Below are positions 19,248 through 29,236 of a DNA stretch of 44,085 bases, one piece after another (the first letter of the stretch is position 1; every line of letters starts with the position of its first letter). The notes beneath the pieces are model-generated. The model ran no database searches and was not told the DNA's origin. It saw nothing but the letters and a program-made list of their open reading frames with translations. The position numbers and the translations under genes were made by a program. Location of the stretch: the NCBI GenBank assembly GCA_913058275.1, contig CAJXQP010000003.1, positions 1 through 44,085 of the forward strand. Reading direction: 5' to 3'. Origin of the DNA: an uncultured Gammaproteobacteria bacterium (GTDB lineage: Bacteria > Pseudomonadota > Gammaproteobacteria > Pseudomonadales > Pseudohongiellaceae).

Positions 19248-21440
19248 ATGCACACATTCCGGACTTTATCCCTCTCGCTGGCGGCACTACTTCTTACTAC
19301 CTGCGGCGACTCTGACCCCACTAACCAGTCGGCCACCTTATCCGAGGCCTCCATAGCGCTAGCCGCTGACGCCATTAGCGCAACCGGCAATGACATCGGT
19401 GGCTCTGTCACCAGCAGCAACGGCCCCGAGGCCGGGGTCTGGGTAATCGCTGAAACTCGCGACTTGGAAACTCTTTATTCCAAAACAGTGGTCACCGATG
19501 ATCAGGGGCGCTACCTAATTCCCGATCTTCCGGAGGCTAATTTTGAGTTGTGGGTACGCGGCTATGGTCTGGTAGATTCGTCGCGCAGCAACGCCAACCC
19601 CGGTCAGACGCTAGACCTCATTGCCCAGATTGCACCGAATGCCGCCGCTGCGGCTGAATACTACCCGGCAGGCTACTGGTATTCCCTGCTGGAGATTCCC
19701 GAGGACCATGAGTTTCCAGGCACCGGACCTAATGGCAATGGGATAGGTGTGGGCGTGCTAACTCAGGATGATTACATCCGCCGCGTTACCAATGGCGGCT
19801 GTGTGGTCTGTCACCAGATGGGCAACGCCGCTACTCGCACAATTCCGGAAATGTTTTCGAATCTGGAAACGAGTTTCGATGCCTGGAATCGACGGGTGCG
19901 CTCCGGGCAGGCGGGGTCCTTCATGACTAGAACATTGGCCGGCATGGGTGATCGCCGCACGCTTGAGATGTATGCCGATTGGACTGACCGTATCGCTGCT
20001 GGTGAATTGCCACCAGCACCAGCGCGGCCCCAGGGGCTGGAACGCAACGTGGTCATTACGCAATGGGACTGGGCTGATCCTACTGCCTATCTGCACGACC
20101 TAGTCACCACCGACCGCCGCGATCCGACAGTGAATGCCTATGGTAAAATTTATGGAGCCTTGGAAAACAGTGCCGACTATTTACCGGTACTGGATCCGAC
20201 TTCCCATAGTACTGAGCAGGTCACGGTGTTCCCTGAAGACCCAAATTACGTACGCGAACCACAAACCGCTATGGCAACGTCTCCCTACTGGGGCGACGAA
20301 GAGATTTGGGATGCGGCCACTACCGTACACAACCCGATGATGGACAGCGACGGCCGGGTCTGGATTACCTCCCGGGCTCGCGACCCGAGCAATGTGCCGG
20401 CGTTCTGCCAGGAAGGTTCTGATCATCCTTCTGCTCAGGCGTTTCCGCTGGGCCGCTCCGGCCGCCATCTTGGAGTCTATGATCCGAGCACTGACACCTA
20501 CACTCCCATCAATACCTGCTTCGGCACCCACCACCTGATGTTCGCCGAAGATGCAGACAATACTCTGTGGACCAGCGGCGGTGGCACTGCGGTAGGTTGG
20601 CTCAATACCCGCGAGTTTCTGGAAACTGGCGACGCTGTCGCCGCTCAGGGCTGGACACCATTCATTCTCGATACCAATGGCAACGGCCGCCGCGATGACT
20701 ACGTGGAACCCGATGCAAACATAGATCCGAGTCTCGACAAGCGCATTAACTCTGGCCTTTATGCCGTCGCGCCTGCACCCGATGGCTCGGTGTGGGGATC
20801 CAATCTCAGTTATCCAGGCGCCGTCGTACGCGTCGTGCCCGGGGCTGACCCCAGCACCACGGCTTTGACTGAGTACTACGAATTGCCGCTGGATGAAGAG
20901 GGCAATGCCGTCGAAGGTTTCTCACCGAGAGGCATGGATATCGACCGTAACGGGATTGCCTGGGTGGCTCTGGCCAGCGGGCACATGGGTCGCTTTGATC
21001 GCAGCCTTTGTCGCGGGCCACTGAATGGGCCTACAGCCACAGGTCAGCACTGCCCCGAGGGCTGGAGCTTTTTTGCTGAACCGCTCCCCCAATTCAAGAA
21101 CATTCAGCAATCGGGTAGCTCCGAGGGCAGCTATTACACCTGGGTAGATCAATTCGATACGCTAGGACTGGGATCCAACACCCCTATCAGCACCGGCAAT
21201 CAGTCTGGTAGCCTGCTAGTGCTAGACGACGGCGAATGGGTGCGCCTGATGGTGCCCTATCCATTGGGTTTTTACACGAAGTGGTTGGACGGACGCATCG
21301 ATGACCCCGATGGCGGCTGGCAAGGGCGCGGCCTGTGGGCCACTATCTCTAGCCGCGCACCTTTTCACATGGAATCTGGTGCCGGCACTACTAGTAAGGT
21401 CTATCATTTTCAAATGCGACCTGACCCTTTGTCTAATTAG
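19248..21440 (+). CDS. Lipoprotein with carboxypeptidase-regulatory-like domain, CxxCH heme motif and virginiamycin-B-lyase-like propeller
   Basis: Lipobox LLTTCG; VTSSNGPEAGVWVIAETRDLETLYSKTVVTDDQGRYLIPDLP; CVVCHQMGN; repeated DGRVWIT / GSVWGSN / GIAWVAL propeller-like segments. Confidence 0.75.
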   Translation: MHTFRTLSLSLAALLLTTCGDSDPTNQSATLSEASIALAADAISATGNDIGGSVTSSNGPEAGVWVIAETRDLETLYSKTVVTDDQGRYLIPDLPEANFELWVRGYGLVDSSRSNANPGQTLDLIAQIAPNAAAAAEYYPAGYWYSLLEIPEDHEFPGTGPNGNGIGVGVLTQDDYIRRVTNGGCVVCHQMGNAATRTIPEMFSNLETSFDAWNRRVRSGQAGSFMTRTLAGMGDRRTLEMYADWTDRIAAGELPPAPARPQGLERNVVITQWDWADPTAYLHDLVTTDRRDPTVNAYGKIYGALENSADYLPVLDPTSHSTEQVTVFPEDPNYVREPQTAMATSPYWGDEEIWDAATTVHNPMMDSDGRVWITSRARDPSNVPAFCQEGSDHPSAQAFPLGRSGRHLGVYDPSTDTYTPINTCFGTHHLMFAEDADNTLWTSGGGTAVGWLNTREFLETGDAVAAQGWTPFILDTNGNGRRDDYVEPDANIDPSLDKRINSGLYAVAPAPDGSVWGSNLSYPGAVVRVVPGADPSTTALTEYYELPLDEEGNAVEGFSPRGMDIDRNGIAWVALASGHMGRFDRSLCRGPLNGPTATGQHCPEGWSFFAEPLPQFKNIQQSGSSEGSYYTWVDQFDTLGLGSNTPISTGNQSGSLLVLDDGEWVRLMVPYPLGFYTKWLDGRIDDPDGGWQGRGLWATISSRAPFHMESGAGTTSKVYHFQMRPDPLSN

Positions 21441-21588
21441 ACTAAACTAAAACCCAGAGTAGCTTGGTGCTAGCATAGAGAGATCGGATAAAAACGAGTT
21501 TACTTTTCGCAAAGTAAATCTGTCTGCTAGCTATAGCTCCCTCTAGCGCAAATGCTTACAACTAAATAATCGGAAGTGACACTTATCC

Positions 21589-21975
21589 TTGAAAGAATGT
21601 AATCAGTGCGGAAAATGTTGTACGAAGTACGGTGGCGACGGCTTATCAGTGTCGGATGAGGAAATTCAGCTGTGGGAAACCTTCAGACCCGATCTATACG
21701 AGTATGTGCAGGATGGAGGTATCTGGACGGACCCAGCCACTGGCAAGCAGTTGGAACGTTGTCCTTGGTTGAGAAAAACACCCAATAAAGAAATATATAC
21801 CTGCGATATCTATATGGACCGCCCCGACGACTGCAAATTCTACCCGGTGACTATCACTCAGATGATAGAAGATGAATGCGAAATGTTGGAGGTACAGGAT
21901 TTGACTGACACGAAGCGCGCGCAGGATAAATTGAATAAGATCATGGTGGATAGCCGGCCTCCCTACGAATTGTAA
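21589..21975 (+). CDS. YkgJ-like cysteine cluster protein (putative metal-binding)
   Basis: 128 aa, TTG start; CNQCGKCC ... CPWL ... CDIYMDRPDDCKFYP. Confidence 0.8.
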   Translation: MKECNQCGKCCTKYGGDGLSVSDEEIQLWETFRPDLYEYVQDGGIWTDPATGKQLERCPWLRKTPNKEIYTCDIYMDRPDDCKFYPVTITQMIEDECEMLEVQDLTDTKRAQDKLNKIMVDSRPPYEL

Positions 21976-21990
21976 GAGAGAACGCCGGCT

Positions 21991-22011
21991 TTATTACTCC
22001 GACCCCATTTC
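21991..22011 (-). repeat. REP-like motif (GAAATGGGGTCGGAGTAATAA on minus strand)
   Basis: Direct reading; inverted partner at 23107-23126. Confidence 0.5.
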
Positions 22012-22016
22012 TAAAA

Positions 22017-22997
22017 CTACTGCTGCCCCGTCTGCCCCAACGCCTCCAATCTACGCCAGCCGCCCAATATCCCAGCCATGGAATAGTTGCCCTCATGGCA
22101 GGCATATTCGTAAATTGGGTCTGCAGTTCGGCGCATAGGAAACATCACAGTCCACGGTGCTTCCCAGGTTGTGGGATCGCTAATGGTGAACTCATAACCC
22201 AGGGTGTCAGCATCAATCATCCAGAACTTTTCCATTAGCTGCATGTTCGCGCTGGAGTTTCCGAAGGCTGTTTCTCTGGCGAAATTCCTCGTCTCAATGA
22301 TGAGTGTGTCTCCTTCCCAATGGCCGATGGAATCGCCTTCCCACTTGCGCGGCACTTCAAGATGAGCAGTAGCATTCATTTTCACAGGACGAATGTTATG
22401 CACCATTTCATTATGGATGAGAACGAAGTCTTCGGTTTGGACAAGCTGTACATTGTTGTTATAAGCGCTGGGGATCATCGGTGGCCCGGAATTGAATCCC
22501 ATGATGCAGCGCTCTGACAGGGGCCTAACCTCGACACCGGCAGCCTCTTGGGCGGCGTTTCTTCTTAGCTGATTTCTGTTTCGAGCGGCGTCGGTTAGTG
22601 TCGGGATACGGCCGTGGGCTGGATCGACTATTAGGGAAGTACGGCCATCATCGAGGATTTCTGTACCGCGGTCGTACCAGAATTGATTGTAGTCTCCAGT
22701 AGTAGAGGTATCGGTGAAATTATCGCGGTCGCGGCGCTCGTTCTCTGCATCCTCGAAGGCGGCGGCCTGGGCTTCGGTCAGTACGTCTATGTCGGCCAGA
22801 TCTTCTGGGCGCTGAAAGGGCGTAATCGTACGAAAGTCCCAGGTGCCCTGAATATCGGGCTGCCCGTTGGCGAGCCTTGGAATATCATCGCTGGGTGATT
22901 GCGCACGAATCACGTTAGGGGCCAATAAAGGAACTGCGAGTACATTAAGCAGAAGCAATAGACCTGCTGTTTTAAGACGGGTAATTCGAATGGCCAT
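22017..22997 (-). CDS. Secreted protein of uncharacterised CHEGNY-motif family (paralog 2)
   Basis: 326 aa; signal peptide; LSERC, YNNNVQLVQTEDFV, GDTLIIETRNF, YEYACHEGNYSMAGILGGWRRLEA. Confidence 0.8.
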   Translation of the reverse strand: MAIRITRLKTAGLLLLLNVLAVPLLAPNVIRAQSPSDDIPRLANGQPDIQGTWDFRTITPFQRPEDLADIDVLTEAQAAAFEDAENERRDRDNFTDTSTTGDYNQFWYDRGTEILDDGRTSLIVDPAHGRIPTLTDAARNRNQLRRNAAQEAAGVEVRPLSERCIMGFNSGPPMIPSAYNNNVQLVQTEDFVLIHNEMVHNIRPVKMNATAHLEVPRKWEGDSIGHWEGDTLIIETRNFARETAFGNSSANMQLMEKFWMIDADTLGYEFTISDPTTWEAPWTVMFPMRRTADPIYEYACHEGNYSMAGILGGWRRLEALGQTGQQ

Positions 22998-23106
22998 TCA
23001 AACCTCCATTATCAACTCGCTTGTTCGGTGATTAGCCGAGTTTGTCTGATCTTCAAAACTACGCCTAGTGAGTGAACTTATCAATGGCTGAAGCAGGAAA
23101 ACTTAA

Positions 23107-23126
23107 GAAATGGGTCAGAGTAGTTT
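23107..23126 (+). repeat. REP-like motif (GAAATGGGTCAGAGTAGTTT)
   Basis: Direct reading; similar to reverse complement of 21991-22011. Confidence 0.45.
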
Positions 23127-23255
23127 GTGGGCTTATGCCGCTTCTCCTAGTTAAGCTTACTAGGCACTCCGAAAGCTTCCCATTTGCGAAACTGATCTAT
23201 TCTCTGCCTTCTTCCGTATCTGGTACTATCCAACTATGTATCCACTAGGTGAAAA

Positions 23256-23933
23256 ATGAATACTGTGTCCAATTCGAAACATCTATCTGCGCTTGGTCTT
23301 ATGTTACTTGTCATTTCAGCTGAAGCGCTCGCCCTAGAGAGCCCGCAATACACTGTCGTGTATGAGGATGAGAGAGTGGAATATCGGCAGTATGAATCCC
23401 ACCTCGTTGCCGAAACAGTTGTGGAGAAATCCTCAGGCTACCGATCTGCCTCAAACGAAGGGTTTATGAGGCTATTCCGTTACATCACTGGCAACAACAG
23501 TAGCCAGTCGAAGATAGAGATGACTGCGCCCGTGCAACAAACGCCTGCCAGCGAAGAAATCGCCATGACAGCTCCGGTGCAGCGAATTGAAACATCTAAG
23601 GGATGGAGTGTGGCATTCATGCTTCCAAGCAAATATACATTGGAAACTGCCCCTCTACCTTCCGATGAACGTATAGCTTTGCGCCCGGTGCCCGGTCAAC
23701 TTATGGCAGTAGTCCGTTACTCCGGCAGATGGACTGAGCGCAATTATGAGAAGCATAAATCGCGCTTGCTTGAGAGCATCGAATCGGCTGCTGTAGAAAC
23801 ACTTGGTGTAGTTGAGTCAGCCGCTTATGACCCACCTTATGTTCTGCCCTTTCTTCGCAGAAACGAAGTAATGATTCAGGTGAAATCACTGCCGGCGTCG
23901 GCGCCTACGACTTCACTCGCAAAAGAATCGTGA
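23256..23933 (+). CDS. SOUL family heme-binding protein
   Basis: 225 aa; YEDERVEYRQYESHLVAETVV, IEMTAPVQQ, FMLPSKYTLETAPLP motifs. Confidence 0.92.
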   Translation: MNTVSNSKHLSALGLMLLVISAEALALESPQYTVVYEDERVEYRQYESHLVAETVVEKSSGYRSASNEGFMRLFRYITGNNSSQSKIEMTAPVQQTPASEEIAMTAPVQRIETSKGWSVAFMLPSKYTLETAPLPSDERIALRPVPGQLMAVVRYSGRWTERNYEKHKSRLLESIESAAVETLGVVESAAYDPPYVLPFLRRNEVMIQVKSLPASAPTTSLAKES

Positions 23934-24118
23934 GATTAACTTTCAGGTAAAGCCCAGATAGTTCTCCAACAAGATCGAGAATGATGCCAACGTATTCTAT
24001 TCATTGTGTAGGCGTAGTAGACTCTTCGAATCATCCAGCACGCGTAGTAAACCACAAATTTGCGCGGGAACGCGTCTTATCAGCCTTTAATGCGTAAGGG
24101 GGGGGGGGAGAACTTCAG

Positions 24119-24502
24119 ATGTTAGGTAAAGGCATATTGTGGATCTCTGCCCTGCTCTTTACTGGCTATGGGCTCATTAGTTTTTCCTATCCTGAAATAC
24201 CTGCAAGCTTCGCTGGCTTGGAAATGACTAGTGGTGACGCCGTTGCTGAAATAAGGGCCATGTATGGTGGCTTGCAAACAGGCATCGGATTATTCTGTTT
24301 ACTAGCGGCGGTGAATTCAGGCTATTACCGCGCCGGTCTTACTCTACTGGTATTGGGTGTTGGGGCATTAGCGTTAGGGCGGCTGTATTCGGCGATCACG
24401 ACCGTAGATCCGGTGACTACCTATACCTATGGAGCTCTTCTGTACGAACTGACCACAACCATGCTGGCAATAATTGCTTTAAAGATTCAAACTAAAAGTT
24501 GA
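24119..24502 (+). CDS. Small membrane protein, DUF4345-like
   Basis: 127 aa; four hydrophobic segments; AEIRAMYGGLQTGIGLF motif. Confidence 0.65.
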   Translation: MLGKGILWISALLFTGYGLISFSYPEIPASFAGLEMTSGDAVAEIRAMYGGLQTGIGLFCLLAAVNSGYYRAGLTLLVLGVGALALGRLYSAITTVDPVTTYTYGALLYELTTTMLAIIALKIQTKS

Positions 24503-24554
24503 GATGTACAGAATAGATGCCTTGTCTCATTCATTGAAATACTGAAGAACTAGC

Positions 24555-25094
24555 ATGACCCAGCACGAATACATATTTATTGCGGTTTCGATAATTTTGG
24601 GTTTAGCGATCACTCGATTGCTGCACACCGCTGCCCTGCTCACGCGAGCCCACGACAGCGTTGTTTTTCACTGGTCCTCAACGCTATGGGCGTTAAGTAT
24701 CTTGATCTACATACTCCAGCTGTGGTGGATTGGGTGGGGACTACGCAGTATCGAAACGTGGGCTTTTGTTGATTTTCTAGTGCTAGTGTTCGGATCCATT
24801 TTAATTTACGGGTCTGCCGAAATGGCACTGCCAGCTGCAGATAACAAACAGTTTGATATGCTGCACCACAATCAACACTTGGGTCGCTTGTCGGCCGTTT
24901 TCATGACCGTCTATTTTCTTGTTGGCCCTTACGTCAATATCGTGATGCTAGATAACGCTATTATTCCTTCCCTAGTTTTCCCGGCTATCGGGATATTCTT
25001 GTCGCTGATGGTGATTATCCTTCCTCGTCATTTTGTGCTGCTGTCTGCACTCTTTGCTGCTTACTCTTTACTGATATTATTTCTCACCGTTTAA
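24555..25094 (+). CDS. Hypothetical multi-spanning membrane protein
   Basis: 179 aa; hydrophobic segments; positioned 52 nt after the preceding gene. Confidence 0.7.
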   Translation: MTQHEYIFIAVSIILGLAITRLLHTAALLTRAHDSVVFHWSSTLWALSILIYILQLWWIGWGLRSIETWAFVDFLVLVFGSILIYGSAEMALPAADNKQFDMLHHNQHLGRLSAVFMTVYFLVGPYVNIVMLDNAIIPSLVFPAIGIFLSLMVIILPRHFVLLSALFAAYSLLILFLTV

Positions 25095-25160
25095 TCAGAA
25101 TCAGTTTTAACAAATTTTTATCAATAGCTTGCATAACCAATATTAATTTCTCTACAACTC

Positions 25161-25199
25161 CAAACTAAAAAGCCCCGCATAACGGGGCCTTTTAGTTTG
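25161..25199. terminator. Bidirectional rho-independent terminator between convergent genes
   Basis: CAAACTAAAAAGCCCCG-CATAA-CGGGGCCTTTTAGTTTG: near-perfect stem with A-tract/T-tract flanks. Confidence 0.9.
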
Positions 25200-25213
25200 T
25201 CATAAAATATTAT

Positions 25214-26206
25214 TTACCCAGCCACAATTGCCTTCTTGACGAGGTTATCAATCATTGGAACCTTGTATTGATTGTGCGCTAACACTCTCGCACCATTGCT
25301 AGCTAGGGTTCCAATTGATGCTGAGGTAGTTTCATCTCGGGACTTGCCCCTGACAGCATCCTCGACATCATTTAGACGCCGCGGCTTGCATTCAACAGCA
25401 CCGGCGACAAAACGCGCGTCCTCGATAGTATTGCCATTCATCTTCATCGCGACCGCCATGCTTACCAGCGCGAAATCCCAGACGTTCCTGTCGGCAACTT
25501 TTTCAAAATAGAAGGTGGCGTTGGCCCAAGTGTTTGGAATTCTGATCGAGGTCAGGATCTCACCGGTACGTAATGCCGTAGTATTTTCAATATCGTTGGC
25601 AGGGCCGACAAAATAGTCCTCAGCCAGCACTATGCGCTCGCCATCAACACTGTTAATCACCATGCTCGCTTCCAGTGCAACCAGAGCCGGGCCTGTATCG
25701 GATGGATTAACCGCGACGCAGCGACTAGCACCGAAGATAGCATGCTCTCGATTCATACCCTCGGGCGTATCGGCGTAACAAAGATTGCCTCCGGCGCGAT
25801 AGCAGTCGAGGCCGCGGCGGTAATACCAGCAGCGGACATCCTGACTCACGTTTCCACCTAAGGTGCCCGCGTTGCGAATTTGTGGGCTGGCTACACGGTT
25901 AGCAGCTGAAGACAGTAAGCCGTAAAGCTCTTTGATCAGTGCATTGTTTGCCAAGTCGGTAAGCGTTGTTAATGCACCTATCTCGATGCCATCGGCTGTC
26001 TCGCGAACACCGCGAAGCGACTCAATGCCATTAAGGTCGATCATTGCTTCCGCTGTTTTAGCGCGGTCTTTCAACCAGCCATAGGTATCCTGACCGCCGC
26101 CCAGCAACCAGGCGCTGTCACCGAGGCGATCTGCCAGGGCTAGTGCGTCTTCAATTTGCAACGGCTGGAACAGATCCATATCCGGCATAACATCATGTGA
26201 TGGCAT
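25214..26206 (-). CDS. Xanthine dehydrogenase family FAD-binding subunit
   Basis: 330 aa; LLGGGQDTYGWLKDR, RNAGTLGGNVSQD motifs; part of a 3-gene operon. Confidence 0.92.
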   Translation of the reverse strand: MPSHDVMPDMDLFQPLQIEDALALADRLGDSAWLLGGGQDTYGWLKDRAKTAEAMIDLNGIESLRGVRETADGIEIGALTTLTDLANNALIKELYGLLSSAANRVASPQIRNAGTLGGNVSQDVRCWYYRRGLDCYRAGGNLCYADTPEGMNREHAIFGASRCVAVNPSDTGPALVALEASMVINSVDGERIVLAEDYFVGPANDIENTTALRTGEILTSIRIPNTWANATFYFEKVADRNVWDFALVSMAVAMKMNGNTIEDARFVAGAVECKPRRLNDVEDAVRGKSRDETTSASIGTLASNGARVLAHNQYKVPMIDNLVKKAIVAG

Positions 26207-26216
26207 AGCAATAACC

Positions 26217-28649
26217 TCAGAATGTATTCAGTTTTAGCGATCGGGGACCGTAGGAATTATCAGCGACATGATTCACGATCATGTCAGCTGTTACCGGTAT
26301 CCGGTTAAACAGGTGGCCGTCTAGGGCATCGGCGATAGCGCTGGTCATAGCGGCCACGGCACAACCCTGTGATGGTTCGCCGATACCACGCCCGCCCATT
26401 GGATTAAAGGGGTCGGGGATATCTGCTGCAGCACTGGCCATGTTCGCCGGCACATCCAACATAGAAGGCAGCTTACTTTGGTACAGGCCGACATTCGCAG
26501 GCAGCCCGTTCTGCGGATCATAAACATGACGCTCATAGGCAGCCATGCCTATACCCCAGACTCCACCGCCATTCATTTGCTGCGAGAAACCCTGCGGATG
26601 CATGATGGTGCCGCAATCGGCGACAGCCAAATAGTCCGTCACTTCGATCTTGCCAGTATCGGCATCGATCTCTATTTCCATAAAGCCGATAATCTCTCCA
26701 GGCGGCGTGCCTTTGCGTTCTAGATTATCTTTGGCAGCACCGATCAGCCCGCTTCCTGCTAATGCGGTAACCGCTCTCTGAGTAATCGGATTCAGATCCT
26801 CGGGGTATTCTTGCCCACTGTAATGGCCGCCCAGTTCGATTGCTCGCTGCGCCGCCTCACCGTAGCTCATGCCCTTACTGGAATCATCGGTTCTGAATAC
26901 TCGTTCATCACCGATGCTGTATTCCTCTACTGTGCCGCCGAAGTCGGCCGCCGCGATCTCTTTCAGTTTGTTAAGCGCATCCATCGCCGCTACATAATTC
27001 GAACGGCTATGGGTGAAGATGGTATTACTACCACCCTGCACGGAACTGTGTGGCAAATGCTTGTCAGTGCGCGCATGCACAATTTCGCAACTGTCCCAGC
27101 TGCACTGCAATACTTCAGCGACTGTTCTCGAGGTCGCCGCATAGGAATACGTGCCCAAATTGCCGACGCCACTGTGAATATCAATTTTGCCCGATGGGTG
27201 AATTCTAACCAGGCCATCGTAGCCATAGCCACCAGCACCGTGATACCCCTGGCCTACACCAACACCGACTAGCTTGTTGCCTCGGCGGCGCGGCTGACTA
27301 GCCTTGGCCTGCCAGTCAAACATCTCGATGCCCTTGTCGATGGCCTGGGTCATGAAGGCACTGGTGACAGGTGATTGATCGGCATAAATACCGGAATCGC
27401 TATTGGCTGCGTTAAGGCGCCTGAAAGCTACCCTGTCCATGCCGAGCTGATTCGCTGCCTTGTCCATGATTGGCGCCAACACCGCCGCCATTTCATTTTG
27501 GCCGGGACCGCGCTGTGCCCCTCTTGGTGTGGTATTGGTAAATATTGGTATGTTTCGCAGGCGCATCGCACTGGGTTGAAACAACACAGATATATGCCCT
27601 GCTGATGACGATGCGCTGTTCTGCCCGGTAGGGCCGCCATCACTTATGATAATAAGATCAACAGCGGCAACTTTACCCTCCGCCGTTAAGCCGGTTTTAA
27701 TCCAGCCTTGCATGCCTGGGCGACCAATGCCGATGTAGAACTCTTCTTCTCGTGTAATGCGTAGTTGGACTGGCCGATTAAGCAACCGAGACAAATTTCC
27801 CGAGATTCCCATTGTGGGATAACTGGTACCTTTGGATCCGAAACCACCACCAGTGTTTTCGTTGATAATCACGAGATCATCAGGAAGGATTCCCAGCATC
27901 GCCGCCAATCCGTTGTTCACAGCACTTTGACTTTGCGTGGAAGCGTGGAAGTAGCACTTACCGTTTTCCCAATACACCATACTGGTGCGCGGCTCCATAC
28001 ATTGATGGGGCGTGCCGGCAGTAACAAACGATTCTTCAACTACAACAGCGCATTTAGCGAACTCGCCGTCTAGATCGCCGTATTCCCATCCTGCAGTAAA
28101 GGTGCCATCGGGCTCTTCGCCGCGACGCAGTTTTTCAATTTCCTCTGCGGGCCATTTTACTGGCTTGATGACTCCTACCAAGGCGGTGTTCTCATCGCCT
28201 TCGGGAGCCGTTAACACCATTGCGTTGCCTTCAGGGTAGGCATCCGGGCCGCCTTCAACTAGGCTATCTAGCGGATCTACCACGAAGTCTCTGCGTTCAA
28301 ATTCAACCTTGATTTGGTCTAGAGCATTTTCGGCAATATGCTCAGAAGTAGCAGCGATCGCGAGAATCGGCTGGCCTACATAAGTCACATACTCACTCGC
28401 CAATATCGGATTAGCAGGCGGCATGGTGGGCGGCAGATCGTCTGCAGTCAGGATGCCAATTACGCCATCCATTCTCAGAGCGGCCGATGCATCGATGCTA
28501 GCTATGCGAGCGCTTGGCATTGGGCTGGTGAGCAGCCTGGCGAAAACCATGCCTTCTCGACGAAAGTCTTCAGCATATTTTGCGTCGCCGGTAACCTTGC
28601 CTTCGACATCGGGTGGAACAAAATCTTTTCCAATATGCATAAAAGTCAT
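26217..28649 (-). CDS. Xanthine dehydrogenase family molybdopterin-binding subunit
   Basis: 810 aa; NTGGGFGSKG, GAQRGPGQNEMA, GGRGIGEPSQGCA. Confidence 0.94.
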   Translation of the reverse strand: MTFMHIGKDFVPPDVEGKVTGDAKYAEDFRREGMVFARLLTSPMPSARIASIDASAALRMDGVIGILTADDLPPTMPPANPILASEYVTYVGQPILAIAATSEHIAENALDQIKVEFERRDFVVDPLDSLVEGGPDAYPEGNAMVLTAPEGDENTALVGVIKPVKWPAEEIEKLRRGEEPDGTFTAGWEYGDLDGEFAKCAVVVEESFVTAGTPHQCMEPRTSMVYWENGKCYFHASTQSQSAVNNGLAAMLGILPDDLVIINENTGGGFGSKGTSYPTMGISGNLSRLLNRPVQLRITREEEFYIGIGRPGMQGWIKTGLTAEGKVAAVDLIIISDGGPTGQNSASSSAGHISVLFQPSAMRLRNIPIFTNTTPRGAQRGPGQNEMAAVLAPIMDKAANQLGMDRVAFRRLNAANSDSGIYADQSPVTSAFMTQAIDKGIEMFDWQAKASQPRRRGNKLVGVGVGQGYHGAGGYGYDGLVRIHPSGKIDIHSGVGNLGTYSYAATSRTVAEVLQCSWDSCEIVHARTDKHLPHSSVQGGSNTIFTHSRSNYVAAMDALNKLKEIAAADFGGTVEEYSIGDERVFRTDDSSKGMSYGEAAQRAIELGGHYSGQEYPEDLNPITQRAVTALAGSGLIGAAKDNLERKGTPPGEIIGFMEIEIDADTGKIEVTDYLAVADCGTIMHPQGFSQQMNGGGVWGIGMAAYERHVYDPQNGLPANVGLYQSKLPSMLDVPANMASAAADIPDPFNPMGGRGIGEPSQGCAVAAMTSAIADALDGHLFNRIPVTADMIVNHVADNSYGPRSLKLNTF

Positions 28650-29236
28650 GAGATTAACTCCGCTGCGCGCATGACGCCGTTAAGGTAATGATCATAGGCT
28701 CCACAACGACACAAGTTGCCCGACAGGCCCTGTCTCGCTTCTTCTCTAGTGGGGTTTGGGTTGGCGATTAATAAAGCGGCTGCTGAGACCACCTGCCCCG
28801 GCGTGCAGAAACCACACTGTGGCGCGAGCTCTTCAACGAATGCCTGCTGAACCGGATGCAATGTGCCATCCGCTGAGCGCAGCCCCTCCACCGTAGTGAT
28901 GTCTTTGCCTTTTACCTGGTGGGTCAATAGTGAGCATGAGTAGTTAGCAACATCATCCAACATTACAGTACAGGCACCGCACTCGCCTCGATTGCAGGCC
29001 AACTTGGTACCAGTCAAATTGAGGCGGTAGCGCAAAGTGTGCGCCAAGGTTTCTTGAGGTAGAACATCGACTCTGCGAGTGCGGCCATTGACCGACAGTG
29101 AAACGAGTCGCTCGACAGCGCCTGATGATCTGCTGCTGGCGGCATTTGCCATATAGACACCGGCACCGGTTGTGGCCGCGGTGGCGGAGAAAATTACACC
29201 CTTAATAAAGCGTCGACGGGTAACTTTAGGATTCAC
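28646..29236 (-). CDS. Xanthine dehydrogenase family 2Fe-2S subunit with Tat signal
   Basis: 196 aa; TRRRFIKG twin-arginine leader; CNRGECGACTV ... CGFCTPGQV ... CRCGAY cluster ligands; 4-bp ATGA overlap with next gene. Confidence 0.94.
   Translation of the reverse strand: MNPKVTRRRFIKGVIFSATAATTGAGVYMANAASSRSSGAVERLVSLSVNGRTRRVDVLPQETLAHTLRYRLNLTGTKLACNRGECGACTVMLDDVANYSCSLLTHQVKGKDITTVEGLRSADGTLHPVQQAFVEELAPQCGFCTPGQVVSAAALLIANPNPTREEARQGLSGNLCRCGAYDHYLNGVMRAAELIS

Noticed and set aside
26811-27272. 153 aa plus-strand ORF inside the Mo subunit gene
   Set aside because: Antisense to a strongly supported XDH-family gene; no recognisable motifs.
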